A stretch of 64,000 bases of DNA. Source: Clostridiaceae bacterium (GTDB lineage Bacteria; Bacillota; Clostridia; Lachnospirales; Lachnospiraceae). The translations under genes and the position numbers were made by a program. Location of the stretch: NCBI GenBank assembly GCA_009911305.1, contig QXXC01000007.1:82828-146827 (forward strand). The letters run 5' to 3'. A model generated the notes under the pieces. It saw only the letters and a list, made by a program, of their open reading frames with translations, did no database searches and was not told the DNA's origin. This document shows positions 26,448 through 34,707 of the stretch, one piece after another. Position 1 is the first letter of the stretch, and every line of letters starts with the position of its first letter.

Positions 26448-29400
26448 ATGGCAGAGGTGTGTTATGTAAAATACAACCGGACCCGTCAGGAACGGTTTCA
26501 GATAAAGACAGAGATCCGGAGCCGGGGCGGCGCGCGCGTGGTGGAAAAGGCGGCGCTCTGCCCGGAAGGGACAGCTCATATCCGTTCGTTTCAGGCAAAA
26601 TATGATGCACTGGCATGGCAGAGCCGGCGCATCAGGCCAGTAAAGCCGGAGATCGCAGAGGACGGGAGCCGGGCATGTTTTCCGTGGCTGGAGGGGAAAA
26701 CCCTGGCAGAGCTGTTGGGGGACGCCCTCAGCGGAGACGGGCAGGAGCTGGCCCGCGCGCTTTGCGGGGCGCCCGGGGAAGGGACGGCTGTCCGCGCCTT
26801 CTCCTCCCCTCTTAAGGCGGTCCGGGCGGCGCTGGAGGCGGTCTGTGACGCGCGTCCGGAGGCAGAGGGGACATTTCACCTTACGCCGGACTTTATGGAG
26901 GTATTTAATACGCTCGGCGAACTCTCGGATCTGACGGAGGAGGAGCTTTCAGGCCCGGCATTTGCGGCCTCGAATATTGACGGCCTGTTTGAAAATATGC
27001 TGGTGACACGGGACGGGATCTGCGCGATTGATTATGAATGGGTGTTCCTGTTTCCGGTGCCGGCCGGGTTTATCCGCTACCGGACGCTGTATTATTTCTA
27101 CCGCCAGTTCAGCAGCCTGATGGAATACGCCTCGTTTCCGGATTTCCTGAACGCGTATGGGAAAGAGGAGACGAATGAGAAGCGGATCTCTGTCTATGAG
27201 CGGATGGAGAGGGGCTTTCAGGAGTATGTCCACGGCGAGAATCAGAGGACATATCAGGAGGATTTTGCGGTCCGCACGAAAACGGTCCGGGAGCTTGCGG
27301 GCATTGACGGCGAGCTGGAGCGCGCAAAGCAGCGTCTGGAGGAGCTGAGGGCCATGATATCCGACAAGGATGCAGAGCTCAAGCGCGAGCGGGAGGTGAA
27401 GCGTCTCACGGATAATCATGTGGCGAATTTAGAGATCATGATCGGTGATCTGCGCCATGAGATTGAGGAAATGGGAAAGACGCTTTCCTATTTAAACCGC
27501 CATGAGGCGCTTGTGTTTAAGCTTAAGAGAAAGCTGGGCCAGGCGTTTAATAAGCGTTACCCTAAGGGGACGAGAAAGCGCAAGATCCTTGGCTACGGCA
27601 GGAGAACCATTCTGCACCCGGTTCAGTCGCTGCGCATGTATACAACCGAAGAGGGGAAAAACCGCATCAAAGGCGATTTTGAGATCGGGGAGGAATACCT
27701 CGCAGGCGGCAGGCTGGTCTTCCCCCGGGCAGAGAATCCCACGGTTTCGATCATCATCCCGGTTTATAACCAGATCCGTTATACGTACCTGTGTTTGCAG
27801 TCCATCCTTTTGCATACGCCGGACGTGAGCTATGAAGTGATTATTGCAGATGATGTGTCCACAGACGCGACCGCGCATCTGGGCGAATTTGCCGAAAACC
27901 TGGTGATACGGCGCAATGAGACGAACCAGGGCTTTCTTAGAAACTGCAACCAGGCGGCCCGGGCGGCGAGGGGCCGGTACCTGATGTTTTTAAATAATGA
28001 CACGCAGGTGACGGACAACTGGCTGAGCTCCCTGGTATCGCTGATCGAATCGGATCCGTCTATCGGCATGGTCGGCTCAAAGCTCATCTATCCGGACGGC
28101 CGGCTGCAGGAGGCAGGCGGGATCATCTGGAGCGACGGCTCCGGGTGGAATTACGGCCGGCTGGATAACCCGGATAAGGCGGAATACAACTATGTAAAGG
28201 ATGTGGACTACATCTCCGGCGCGGCGATCCTGATTGGCGCGGATCTGTGGAGGCAGATCGGAGGCTTTGACGAGCGCTTCGCCCCGGCTTACTGCGAGGA
28301 CTCGGATCTGGCTTTTGAGGTCAGGAAGGCCGGGCGCCGCGTGGTATACCAGCCGCTCTCGAGGGTGATCCATTTTGAAGGCGTCTCCAACGGGACGGAC
28401 GTGAACGGAAGCGGCTTAAAGCGCTATCAGGTGGAAAACAGCAGGAAGCTGAAGGAGAAGTGGAGCGGGGAGTTGAAACGGCAGTGCGTCAATACCGGAA
28501 ATCCCAACCCCTTCAGGGCCAGGGAGCGCAGCATGGGCAAGCCGGTTATCCTGGTCGTGGATCACTATGTCCCCACGTTCGATAAGGACGCCGGCTCAAA
28601 GACCACGTTCCAGTATTTAAAGATGTTCCTGAAAATGGGATATGCGGTTAAATTCCTGGGGGACAATTTCCTTCACGAAGAGCCGTACACAACGGTTCTG
28701 CAGCAGATGGGCATTGAGGTGCTGTACGGCCAGGAGTATGTGGCCGGTATCTGGGACTGGCTGGACAGGAACGGGAAAGAGATCGCCATTGCGTACTTAA
28801 ACCGGCCGCATATTGCCGCGAAATATGTGGATTATATTGCAGAGCACACGGATATGAAGATCATTTATTATGGCCATGACCTCCATTTCCTGAGAGAATT
28901 CAGGGAATATGAGCTGACCGGGGATCTGAAAAAGAGGAGGGATTCCGAATACTGGAAATCCGTTGAATTCTCCCTGATGCACAAGGCGGCGGTGTCGTAT
29001 TATCCGTCCGAGGTGGAGATTCAGGCGATCCGCGCGGCGGATGAGACGGTTCCGGTGAAGGCCATCACCGCTTATGTATTTGATGAATTCCTTGAGGACG
29101 TCAACCGTGATTTTGCGAAACGGGAGGGGCTTTTGTTTGTAGGGGGCTTTGCGCACCCGCCGAACGCGGATGCGGTGCTGTGGTTTGCCAGGGAGATATT
29201 TCCGAAGATCCGGGAGCGCCTTGATGTCACCTTTTATGTGGTCGGCTCCCGTGTGACAGAGGAGATCCGGGCGCTTGAGAGCCCGGGAAACGGGATCGCG
29301 GTGAAGGGCTTTGTGTCAGAGGAGGAGCTGTCCGCCCTGTATCAGAGCTGCCGGATCGTGGTCGTACCCCTGCGTTACGGCGCCGGGGTCAAGGGCAAGG

Positions 29401-29645
29401 TGGTGGAGGCTGTCTATAACGGCGCGCCGGTGGTGACGACCTCCGTCGGGAGCGAGGGCATACCGGACGTTGAGCAGGCGCTTGTGATTGAGGACACAGC
29501 AGAAGCTTTCGCAGATGCCGTGGTATCGCTCTACGGGGACAGAAAGCGTCTGGAGGCGCTTTCCGACGCCGCCCGGGACTATATCCGCAGGCATTTCAGC
29601 ACGGAGGCCGCATGGTCTGTGATTCGGGATGATTTTGTTGTTTAA
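26448..29645 (+). CDS. Large glycosyltransferase: kinase-like N-domain, coiled coil, GT2 and GT4 domains
   Basis: A 1065-residue multidomain protein. Residues 1 to about 270 resemble an aminoglycoside-phosphotransferase/choline-kinase fold: NIDGLFENMLV followed by AIDYEW mirrors the HxDxxxxN...IDxE catalytic pattern, with Asn in place of His. Residues about 285-350 form a coiled coil. A GT2 domain starts near 431 (VSIIIPVYNQ, FLNNDTQVTDNW, YCEDSDLAFEVRKAG). A GT4-like domain runs from about 697 to the end (VPLRYGAGVKGKVVEA). It likely builds two linkages of a surface polysaccharide. ATG 26448 has AAAGGAG at the right distance. The stop overlaps the convergent MATE stop by 4 nt. Confidence 0.82.
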   Translation: MAEVCYVKYNRTRQERFQIKTEIRSRGGARVVEKAALCPEGTAHIRSFQAKYDALAWQSRRIRPVKPEIAEDGSRACFPWLEGKTLAELLGDALSGDGQELARALCGAPGEGTAVRAFSSPLKAVRAALEAVCDARPEAEGTFHLTPDFMEVFNTLGELSDLTEEELSGPAFAASNIDGLFENMLVTRDGICAIDYEWVFLFPVPAGFIRYRTLYYFYRQFSSLMEYASFPDFLNAYGKEETNEKRISVYERMERGFQEYVHGENQRTYQEDFAVRTKTVRELAGIDGELERAKQRLEELRAMISDKDAELKREREVKRLTDNHVANLEIMIGDLRHEIEEMGKTLSYLNRHEALVFKLKRKLGQAFNKRYPKGTRKRKILGYGRRTILHPVQSLRMYTTEEGKNRIKGDFEIGEEYLAGGRLVFPRAENPTVSIIIPVYNQIRYTYLCLQSILLHTPDVSYEVIIADDVSTDATAHLGEFAENLVIRRNETNQGFLRNCNQAARAARGRYLMFLNNDTQVTDNWLSSLVSLIESDPSIGMVGSKLIYPDGRLQEAGGIIWSDGSGWNYGRLDNPDKAEYNYVKDVDYISGAAILIGADLWRQIGGFDERFAPAYCEDSDLAFEVRKAGRRVVYQPLSRVIHFEGVSNGTDVNGSGLKRYQVENSRKLKEKWSGELKRQCVNTGNPNPFRARERSMGKPVILVVDHYVPTFDKDAGSKTTFQYLKMFLKMGYAVKFLGDNFLHEEPYTTVLQQMGIEVLYGQEYVAGIWDWLDRNGKEIAIAYLNRPHIAAKYVDYIAEHTDMKIIYYGHDLHFLREFREYELTGDLKKRRDSEYWKSVEFSLMHKAAVSYYPSEVEIQAIRAADETVPVKAITAYVFDEFLEDVNRDFAKREGLLFVGGFAHPPNADAVLWFAREIFPKIRERLDVTFYVVGSRVTEEIRALESPGNGIAVKGFVSEEELSALYQSCRIVVVPLRYGAGVKGKVVEAVYNGAPVVTTSVGSEGIPDVEQALVIEDTAEAFADAVVSLYGDRKRLEALSDAARDYIRRHFSTEAAWSVIRDDFVV

Positions 29646-30973
29646 AAGCGGCCTTCGGCCGGCCGGACTCTCCGGTAGCTGATGAGCTGGTAAAGGATCA
29701 TGAAGCACCACCCGATCGCGGTTGCGATGGCCACTGCCTGCACGCCGAAGCGCCCCAGCAGCAGATATGTAACCGCGACACGGATCGGGATCTGGATTAC
29801 GGTTGCAAACAGTGTGATCATCAGCCGGCCGATTCCGCGGAAATATCCCTGGAAGGTGTTGGTTATGCCGGTCAGAAAATAGACAGAGGCCATGGGGATG
29901 ATATAGCTTAAGCCGTGCTGTATCGCCTCTGTATCCTCTGGCTTTAAGAAAAGGCCGAGCAGAGGGCGGCTTCCGGCCAGGACGAGGATCCCCACAGAGA
30001 GCGTATAGATTTCTGCGACTGCCAGCATCTTTTTCAGCCCCTTTGGAATGCGGTCATACTGCTTACCTCCCAGGTTCTGGGCGGAAAAGGTTGTCAGAGA
30101 GGAGGCCAGGCTGTCCCCGGGCGCGAGGACGTAGCTGTCGATAATGGAAACGGCATTAAAAGCCGCTATGGCGTCCACGCCCAGGGAGTTGACGCCGGAC
30201 TGCACCAGAAGGCGTCCCACGTAAAGCATGGTCTGCTGGATCGCAGACACAGAACTGAAATCGATCGTCTTCTTTAAAAAGGAAGGATTCAGCCGAAGCT
30301 CCCGCCGCTTAAGGCGCAGGATCGGCACTTTCGCGTAAATATAGATAAGGAGCGCCGCCGCTGATACGGCCTGGGAGATGATTGTGGCAACCGCCGCCCC
30401 GGAGACGCCCATTTTCAGGATGCCGACGAGGAGAATGTCAAGAAAAATATTGACCAGAGTCGTCAGAATGAGGACGTAAAGGGCCGCTCTGGAGTCCCCG
30501 ATGGCCCGCAGGGCAGCGGAGAGCACGTTATAAAAAAAGGTAAAGATAAGCCCGCCGGAAATGATTCTCAGATACATGGCTGCATCCGCATAGATGGCCT
30601 CCGGCGTCCGGGTGAGACGGATAAAGAGTCCGCTTCCCAGAAACGAGAAGGCTGACAGAAACACGGTCAGAATCAGTCCGGCCAGGACCGAGGTGGAGAG
30701 CTCCTCCTTTAAGGCGGAGTAGTCCTTTGCGCCGAAATAGCCGGCCATCAGGATCGAGGCCCCCATCGAAAGGCCCACAATCAGGAAGATCAGAATATTC
30801 ATAATCGGACCCGCTGTCCCCACTGCCGCCAGCGCATCTTTCCCGTAAAAATGTCCCACAACCACAGAGTCAACCGTATGGTAAAGCTGCTGGAACAGAT
30901 TTCCGAATACCAGCGGCACAGCATATACCAGAAGATGCTTTGTAATATTTCCCTGCGTCATATCTCTTGCCAT
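29642..30973 (-). CDS. MATE-family multidrug/metabolite exporter
   Basis: A 443-residue protein with 12 predicted helices in two similar halves. N-terminal NITKHLLVYAVPLVFGNLFQQLYHT... and DSVVVGHFYGKDALAAVG are typical of MATE/NorM Na+- or H+-coupled exporters. The ATG at 30973 is preceded by a G-rich RBS (AAGGGGGG). It is divergent from an RpiR-type regulator across a short region with two palindromic operators, so it is probably that regulator's target. Confidence 0.9.
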   Translation of the reverse strand: MARDMTQGNITKHLLVYAVPLVFGNLFQQLYHTVDSVVVGHFYGKDALAAVGTAGPIMNILIFLIVGLSMGASILMAGYFGAKDYSALKEELSTSVLAGLILTVFLSAFSFLGSGLFIRLTRTPEAIYADAAMYLRIISGGLIFTFFYNVLSAALRAIGDSRAALYVLILTTLVNIFLDILLVGILKMGVSGAAVATIISQAVSAAALLIYIYAKVPILRLKRRELRLNPSFLKKTIDFSSVSAIQQTMLYVGRLLVQSGVNSLGVDAIAAFNAVSIIDSYVLAPGDSLASSLTTFSAQNLGGKQYDRIPKGLKKMLAVAEIYTLSVGILVLAGSRPLLGLFLKPEDTEAIQHGLSYIIPMASVYFLTGITNTFQGYFRGIGRLMITLFATVIQIPIRVAVTYLLLGRFGVQAVAIATAIGWCFMILYQLISYRRVRPAEGRF

Positions 30974-30989
30974 AATAAATGTCCCCCCC

Positions 30990-31018
30990 TTGATTTTTCA
31001 AGTGAATATGGCTATAAT
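30990..31018 (+). promoter_or_regulatory. Sigma-A promoter of the RpiR-type gene
   Basis: TTGATT (30990-30995), 17-bp spacer, TATAAT (31013-31018). The first palindromic operator begins at the next base, covering the expected start site. Confidence 0.7.
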
Positions 31019-31062
31019 GATTTTGTAAAATCAAAAAATAAATAAAATGATTTTTCAAAATC
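31019..31062. promoter_or_regulatory. Twin 14-bp palindromic operators in the MATE/RpiR divergent region
   Basis: GATTTT-GT-AAAATC (31019-31032) and GATTTT-TC-AAAATC (31049-31062) are perfect palindromes around a 2-bp centre, with centres 30 bp (about three helical turns) apart. A partial copy lies at 30992-31001. They are probably the site of the adjacent RpiR-type regulator. Confidence 0.7.
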
Positions 31063-31122
31063 AATTATAGAGGCTTTCAGAAGAATTGTCAAGACAGCAA
31101 ACAGAGAGGAATACGGTACAGA

Positions 31123-32016
31123 ATGATGGAACAAAATAAGATGGACAAAACCGCGCATAACGGCGGGGAAAGCCAGATCAGAAAGCGGATTGCCGGGGCA
31201 AAGCTGACGGCAAAGGATCGCCTGACGCTGGAATATATCATGAAGAACCAGGAGACAGCCTGCTTTATGACCTCCGCGGAGCTGGCGCAGGAATTGCACA
31301 TCAGCGCATCTTCCGTGGTACGTGTCTCGGCAAAGCTGGGTTTTGAGAGCTTTGCCATGTTCAGGCGCGCGCTGCAGGAAGAGCTGGCGCGGGAGATGCA
31401 CAAGGAGAGAAAGCAGATTCCCTACGAACGGATCAAAGACTACGCGGATTTGTCAGAGGAAGAACTGATTACGGCGATAAAAGGAAATGTGCTGCACAAT
31501 ATTGAGCGGGATCAGAGCACGGCGGATGACAGCAGCTACCGGAAAGCGGCCGGCCTGCTTGCCGGGGCGGCGAAGGTGTTTATCGTGGGTTTCCGCGCCT
31601 GCGCCGGCTTTGCGCTGTCATTCGGCGTCATGCTGGGGTGCGTGCGCCCCGGCGTCTGCACAGTAGAGGGAAGCCGCCCGCTGATCGACGCGCTGGTGGA
31701 TCTGACCGAAGAGGACGCGGTGGTTCTCATGTCGTGTGAGCGCTATTCCGCTGAGACGGTTTTTGCGGCAAAGATGGCCAGGGAGGCCGGGAGCCATATC
31801 ATAGCGCTCACGGACAAGTATACCTCGCCTGTCTGCGTGGGCGCGGAGGCAGTGATACTCAGCTCCACGGACGGTCTGTCATTTTATAATTCGTATGCGG
31901 CTATGGTGATGGCCATGGAGGTGCTCACCGGGCTGGTGAGCAGGAGGAATAAGGAGCAGAATGAGGCGCGGCTGATGAAGATGGAGGAATATCTGCGGGA
32001 GACGGGGCAGTATTGA
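31123..32016 (+). CDS. RpiR/MurR-family transcriptional regulator with SIS domain
   Basis: A 297-residue regulator: an N-terminal HTH_6 (MTSAELAQELHISASSVVRVSAKLGF) and a C-terminal SIS sugar-phosphate-binding domain (about 135-270; KVFIVGFRACAGFA and SCERYSAETVFAAKMAREAG). Such proteins sense phosphosugars. The divergent twin operators suggest autoregulation and control of the MATE exporter. It is followed by KDPG aldolase, which has its own promoter. Confidence 0.88.
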   Translation: MMEQNKMDKTAHNGGESQIRKRIAGAKLTAKDRLTLEYIMKNQETACFMTSAELAQELHISASSVVRVSAKLGFESFAMFRRALQEELAREMHKERKQIPYERIKDYADLSEEELITAIKGNVLHNIERDQSTADDSSYRKAAGLLAGAAKVFIVGFRACAGFALSFGVMLGCVRPGVCTVEGSRPLIDALVDLTEEDAVVLMSCERYSAETVFAAKMAREAGSHIIALTDKYTSPVCVGAEAVILSSTDGLSFYNSYAAMVMAMEVLTGLVSRRNKEQNEARLMKMEEYLRETGQY

Positions 32017-32022
32017 TGGGGC

Positions 32023-32051
32023 TTGCAATCCTGTCCCATTCGTGATATGAT
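32023..32051 (+). promoter_or_regulatory. Extended -10 promoter before the KDPG aldolase gene
   Basis: TTGCAA (32023-32028), 17-bp spacer, TATGAT (32046-32051) with TG at 32043-32044. It starts a unit containing eda and probably gntR. Confidence 0.6.
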
Positions 32052-32125
32052 GGACGCAGGGACAAGTAACATGTCAGTTGGAAGATACCGTCATTTCCTA
32101 AACAAAAACAGGAAGGAGAAAAATC

Positions 32126-32764
32126 ATGAGTACAATTATTGAAGAGCTGAGCGGGTACGGCGTGGTGCCGGTTGTGGTATTGAACCGTGCAGAGGATGCA
32201 AAGCCTCTGGCAGAGGCGCTTTGCAAGGGCGGGCTGCCGTGCGCGGAGGTTACGTTCAGAACCGAGGCTGCGGAGGAGTCCATCCGCATTATGTCCGAGA
32301 ACTTCCCGCAGATGCTGGTGGGAGCCGGGACAGTGCTGACGGTTGAGCAGGTGGATCGCGCGGCAGGGGCAGGCGCGAAGTTCATTGTAAGCCCGGGCTT
32401 TGATCCGGAGATTGTGGATTACTGCATTGAAAAGAAAATCCCGGTGCTCCCGGGGTGCATTACCCCGTCTGAGGTGGCCCAGGGCGTGAAGAGGGGGCTT
32501 AAGGTCCTGAAATTTTTCCCGGCAGAGCAGGCGGGCGGCGTGGCGATGATCAAGGCAATGGCAGCCCCGTACACAACCGTAAAATTTATGCCGACCGGCG
32601 GAATCAGCGCAAAGAACTTAGAGGAATATTTATCCGTTCCGAAGATTGTTGCCTGCGGCGGAAGCTGGATGGTAAAGGGCGATCTGATTGACAACGGACA
32701 GTTTGACAAGATTGAGGAGATGACCAGGGAGGCCGTGGAGCTGGTTCATAAAATCCGGGGCTGA
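32126..32764 (+). CDS. eda: 2-dehydro-3-deoxy-phosphogluconate / 4-hydroxy-2-oxoglutarate aldolase
   Basis: A 212-residue class I aldolase that splits KDPG to pyruvate and glyceraldehyde-3-phosphate (Entner-Doudoroff, uronate catabolism). Family motifs: CAEVTFRTEAAEESI with the catalytic Glu, VGAGTVLT, SPGFDPEIV, LPGCITPSEV, KFFPAEQAGG with the Schiff-base Lys, and PTGGIS. RBS AAGGAG precedes the ATG. The next gene, a GntR regulator, begins about 23 bp later and may control it. Confidence 0.92.
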   Translation: MSTIIEELSGYGVVPVVVLNRAEDAKPLAEALCKGGLPCAEVTFRTEAAEESIRIMSENFPQMLVGAGTVLTVEQVDRAAGAGAKFIVSPGFDPEIVDYCIEKKIPVLPGCITPSEVAQGVKRGLKVLKFFPAEQAGGVAMIKAMAAPYTTVKFMPTGGISAKNLEEYLSVPKIVACGGSWMVKGDLIDNGQFDKIEEMTREAVELVHKIRG

Positions 32765-32787
32765 TTACAGTTGCGGGAGTGAATGGG

Positions 32788-33459
32788 ATGGACAGAACGC
32801 TTAATCAGGAGACGTATGACCGATTGAAAAAGGACATCATGACGTTTGCATGTAAGCCGGGAGAACCGGTTTCAGCGGCGAAGCTGGCGGATCGCTACCA
32901 TGTGAGCCGGACGCCGGCCAGGGAGGCGCTGGTTAAGCTTCAGGCAGAAGGACTGGTGGATATTTTCCCTCAGTCCAGGTCCGTGATTTCCAGGATTAAT
33001 GTCCGGCGGGCGAGACAGGAATGGTTTGTCCGCCGGACGCTGGAGCTGGGAATGGTGGATCTTTTCTTTGAAAAAGTAAGGGATCAGGATATTTCTCTGA
33101 TGCAGGACTATAACCGTGAGATGAACCTCTTAAGAGCGCAGCCAAAGACGCATGAGTCCGCATACCGTTATCTGATGTGCGACAATGATTTTCATGCGGT
33201 GAGCTACATGGCGGCCGGTGAACGGCTGGCGGCTGAAATTATTTCCAATACCATGGTTCATTATAACCGCCTCCGGCTGCTGGTGGATCTGGAATCCGTG
33301 TTCCGGGAACGGACGGTTTCGGCTCATGAGCAATTGATTGGGTATGTGAAGCAGCGGGATAAGGAGAGCTACCGCGGGCTGTTAAAGCGGCATCTGGATT
33401 ATGTGCTGGATGATATCGGGACAATGGAAACCTTATATCCGGATTACTTTGAGATATAG
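32788..33459 (+). CDS. GntR-family (FCD-type) transcriptional regulator
   Basis: A 223-residue protein with an N-terminal winged helix (PVSAAKLADRYHVSRTPAREALVKLQAEGLV) and a helical FadR-C-terminal-like ligand domain with conserved DNDFHAV and HEQLI histidines. Such proteins often sense sugar acids. Adjacency to KDPG aldolase supports control of uronate or gluconate use. ATG 32788 is preferred over GTG 32779 because GGGAG is well spaced from it. Confidence 0.85.
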   Translation: MDRTLNQETYDRLKKDIMTFACKPGEPVSAAKLADRYHVSRTPAREALVKLQAEGLVDIFPQSRSVISRINVRRARQEWFVRRTLELGMVDLFFEKVRDQDISLMQDYNREMNLLRAQPKTHESAYRYLMCDNDFHAVSYMAAGERLAAEIISNTMVHYNRLRLLVDLESVFRERTVSAHEQLIGYVKQRDKESYRGLLKRHLDYVLDDIGTMETLYPDYFEI

Positions 33460-33467
33460 AAATCCTG

Positions 33468-33488
33468 GAGCGTGTTTCAGGCACGCTC
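33468..33488. terminator. GAGCGTG/CACGCTC hairpin after the GntR gene
   Basis: Seven-base arms GAGCGTG (33468-33474) and CACGCTC (33482-33488), 8 nt after the GntR stop. The sequence matches the terminal repeat of the MITE at 38184-38347 and the hairpin at 54366. It probably acts as a transcript 3' end. Confidence 0.5.
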
Positions 33489-33726
33489 TGAGGTAAGGAT
33501 TGCTGGTGGACAGGCTTTGGAACGTTTTTGCGGGCTGAGGCCTGTTTTTGTTGTAAATCCGGCCGGAATCACCTATAATAAGCTCAAAATACAGTGGAAA
33601 GGCACAGGTAAGCATGTATGTTCGCAGATCCATATATAAAAGAGAGTGATTGGTGTCTGACAGAAGGCAGACCGTTTCAGCAATATCCTATGATAAAAAG
33701 GATGGCGTCAGACGGGCGGCAGGGCC

Positions 33727-34665
33727 ATGAAGCTTGACCGCCTGCTGGGGATTTTATCTGTTCTTCTGCAAAAGGAAACCGCGACGGCGCCTGAGCTGGC
33801 AGAGCAGTTTGAGGTTTCCAGAAGGACGATTAACCGGGATATTGAGGCCCTGTGCAGGGCCGGCATTCCTGTGATGACTAGGCAGGGCGTGGGCGGCGGT
33901 ATCTCGATCATGGATAATTATAAGATCAACCGTACGCTTCTGACGAGTACGGAAATGCGGGACATTCTCGCAGGGCTGCGCGGGCTGGACAGCATCAATG
34001 GGACAAACCGCTATGGACAGCTTATGGAAAAGCTGTCGGCGGGCTCCTCTGATTTCCTGACAGGGGGCCAGTCGGTTCTGATTGATCTGTCATCGTGGTA
34101 TAAGGAGTCTCTCGCGCCGAAGATCGAGCTCCTGCAGCAGGCAATTGACAGCCGGCTGGAAGTCTGCTTCTCTTATTTCTCACCGAACGGGGAAAGCGAG
34201 CGCACAATCGAGCCGTTTTACCTGCTCTTTTGCTGGTCAAGCTGGTATGTGTGGGGATTTTGCAGGCTGCGCGGCGATTTCCGGATGTTTAAGCTCAACC
34301 GCATGGACGCCCTGCGCCTGTCCGGGAGGACGTTTCCCGCGCGCGCAGTCCCGCTTCCGGGGCTGGGCGTTGGCGCAGAGTTTCCCGGCGCGCTGAAGGC
34401 GCGGATATTGTTTGACGCTGCATGTAAATGGAGGCTGGTGGAGGAATACGGCCCGGACAGCTTCCGGGAGCAGGCGGACGGGCGTCTTTTATTTGAGCAC
34501 AGCTTCAGAGACAGGGAATACCTTATGACATGGCTTATGAGCTTTCGCGACAGGGCGCTTCTGCTGGAGCCGGAGGATGTGCGGAGGGAGCTTCTGGAGG
34601 CAGTGCAAAAGATGCGGGAGCAGTATGAGGGGAGCGGCGCGATTTCGCGTCCGCCCGCCCCCTGA
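33727..34665 (+). CDS. DeoR-type HTH / WYL-domain transcriptional regulator
   Basis: A 312-residue YafY-like regulator: N-terminal HTH_11 (ATAPELAEQFEVSRRTINRDIEAL), then a WYL domain (about 130-205) with YFSPNGESERTIEPF and SSWYVWGFCRLRGDFRMFKLNRM. The C-terminal WCX part follows. WYL domains bind nucleic acids or small ligands. The target is unknown. It is convergent with the split binding-protein gene and stops 42 bp before it. Confidence 0.85.
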   Translation: MKLDRLLGILSVLLQKETATAPELAEQFEVSRRTINRDIEALCRAGIPVMTRQGVGGGISIMDNYKINRTLLTSTEMRDILAGLRGLDSINGTNRYGQLMEKLSAGSSDFLTGGQSVLIDLSSWYKESLAPKIELLQQAIDSRLEVCFSYFSPNGESERTIEPFYLLFCWSSWYVWGFCRLRGDFRMFKLNRMDALRLSGRTFPARAVPLPGLGVGAEFPGALKARILFDAACKWRLVEEYGPDSFREQADGRLLFEHSFRDREYLMTWLMSFRDRALLLEPEDVRRELLEAVQKMREQYEGSGAISRPPAP

Positions 34666-34707
34666 CGCAGGAGATGGGGGCGGACAGCGGGAAACATGCG
34701 GTCGTTT

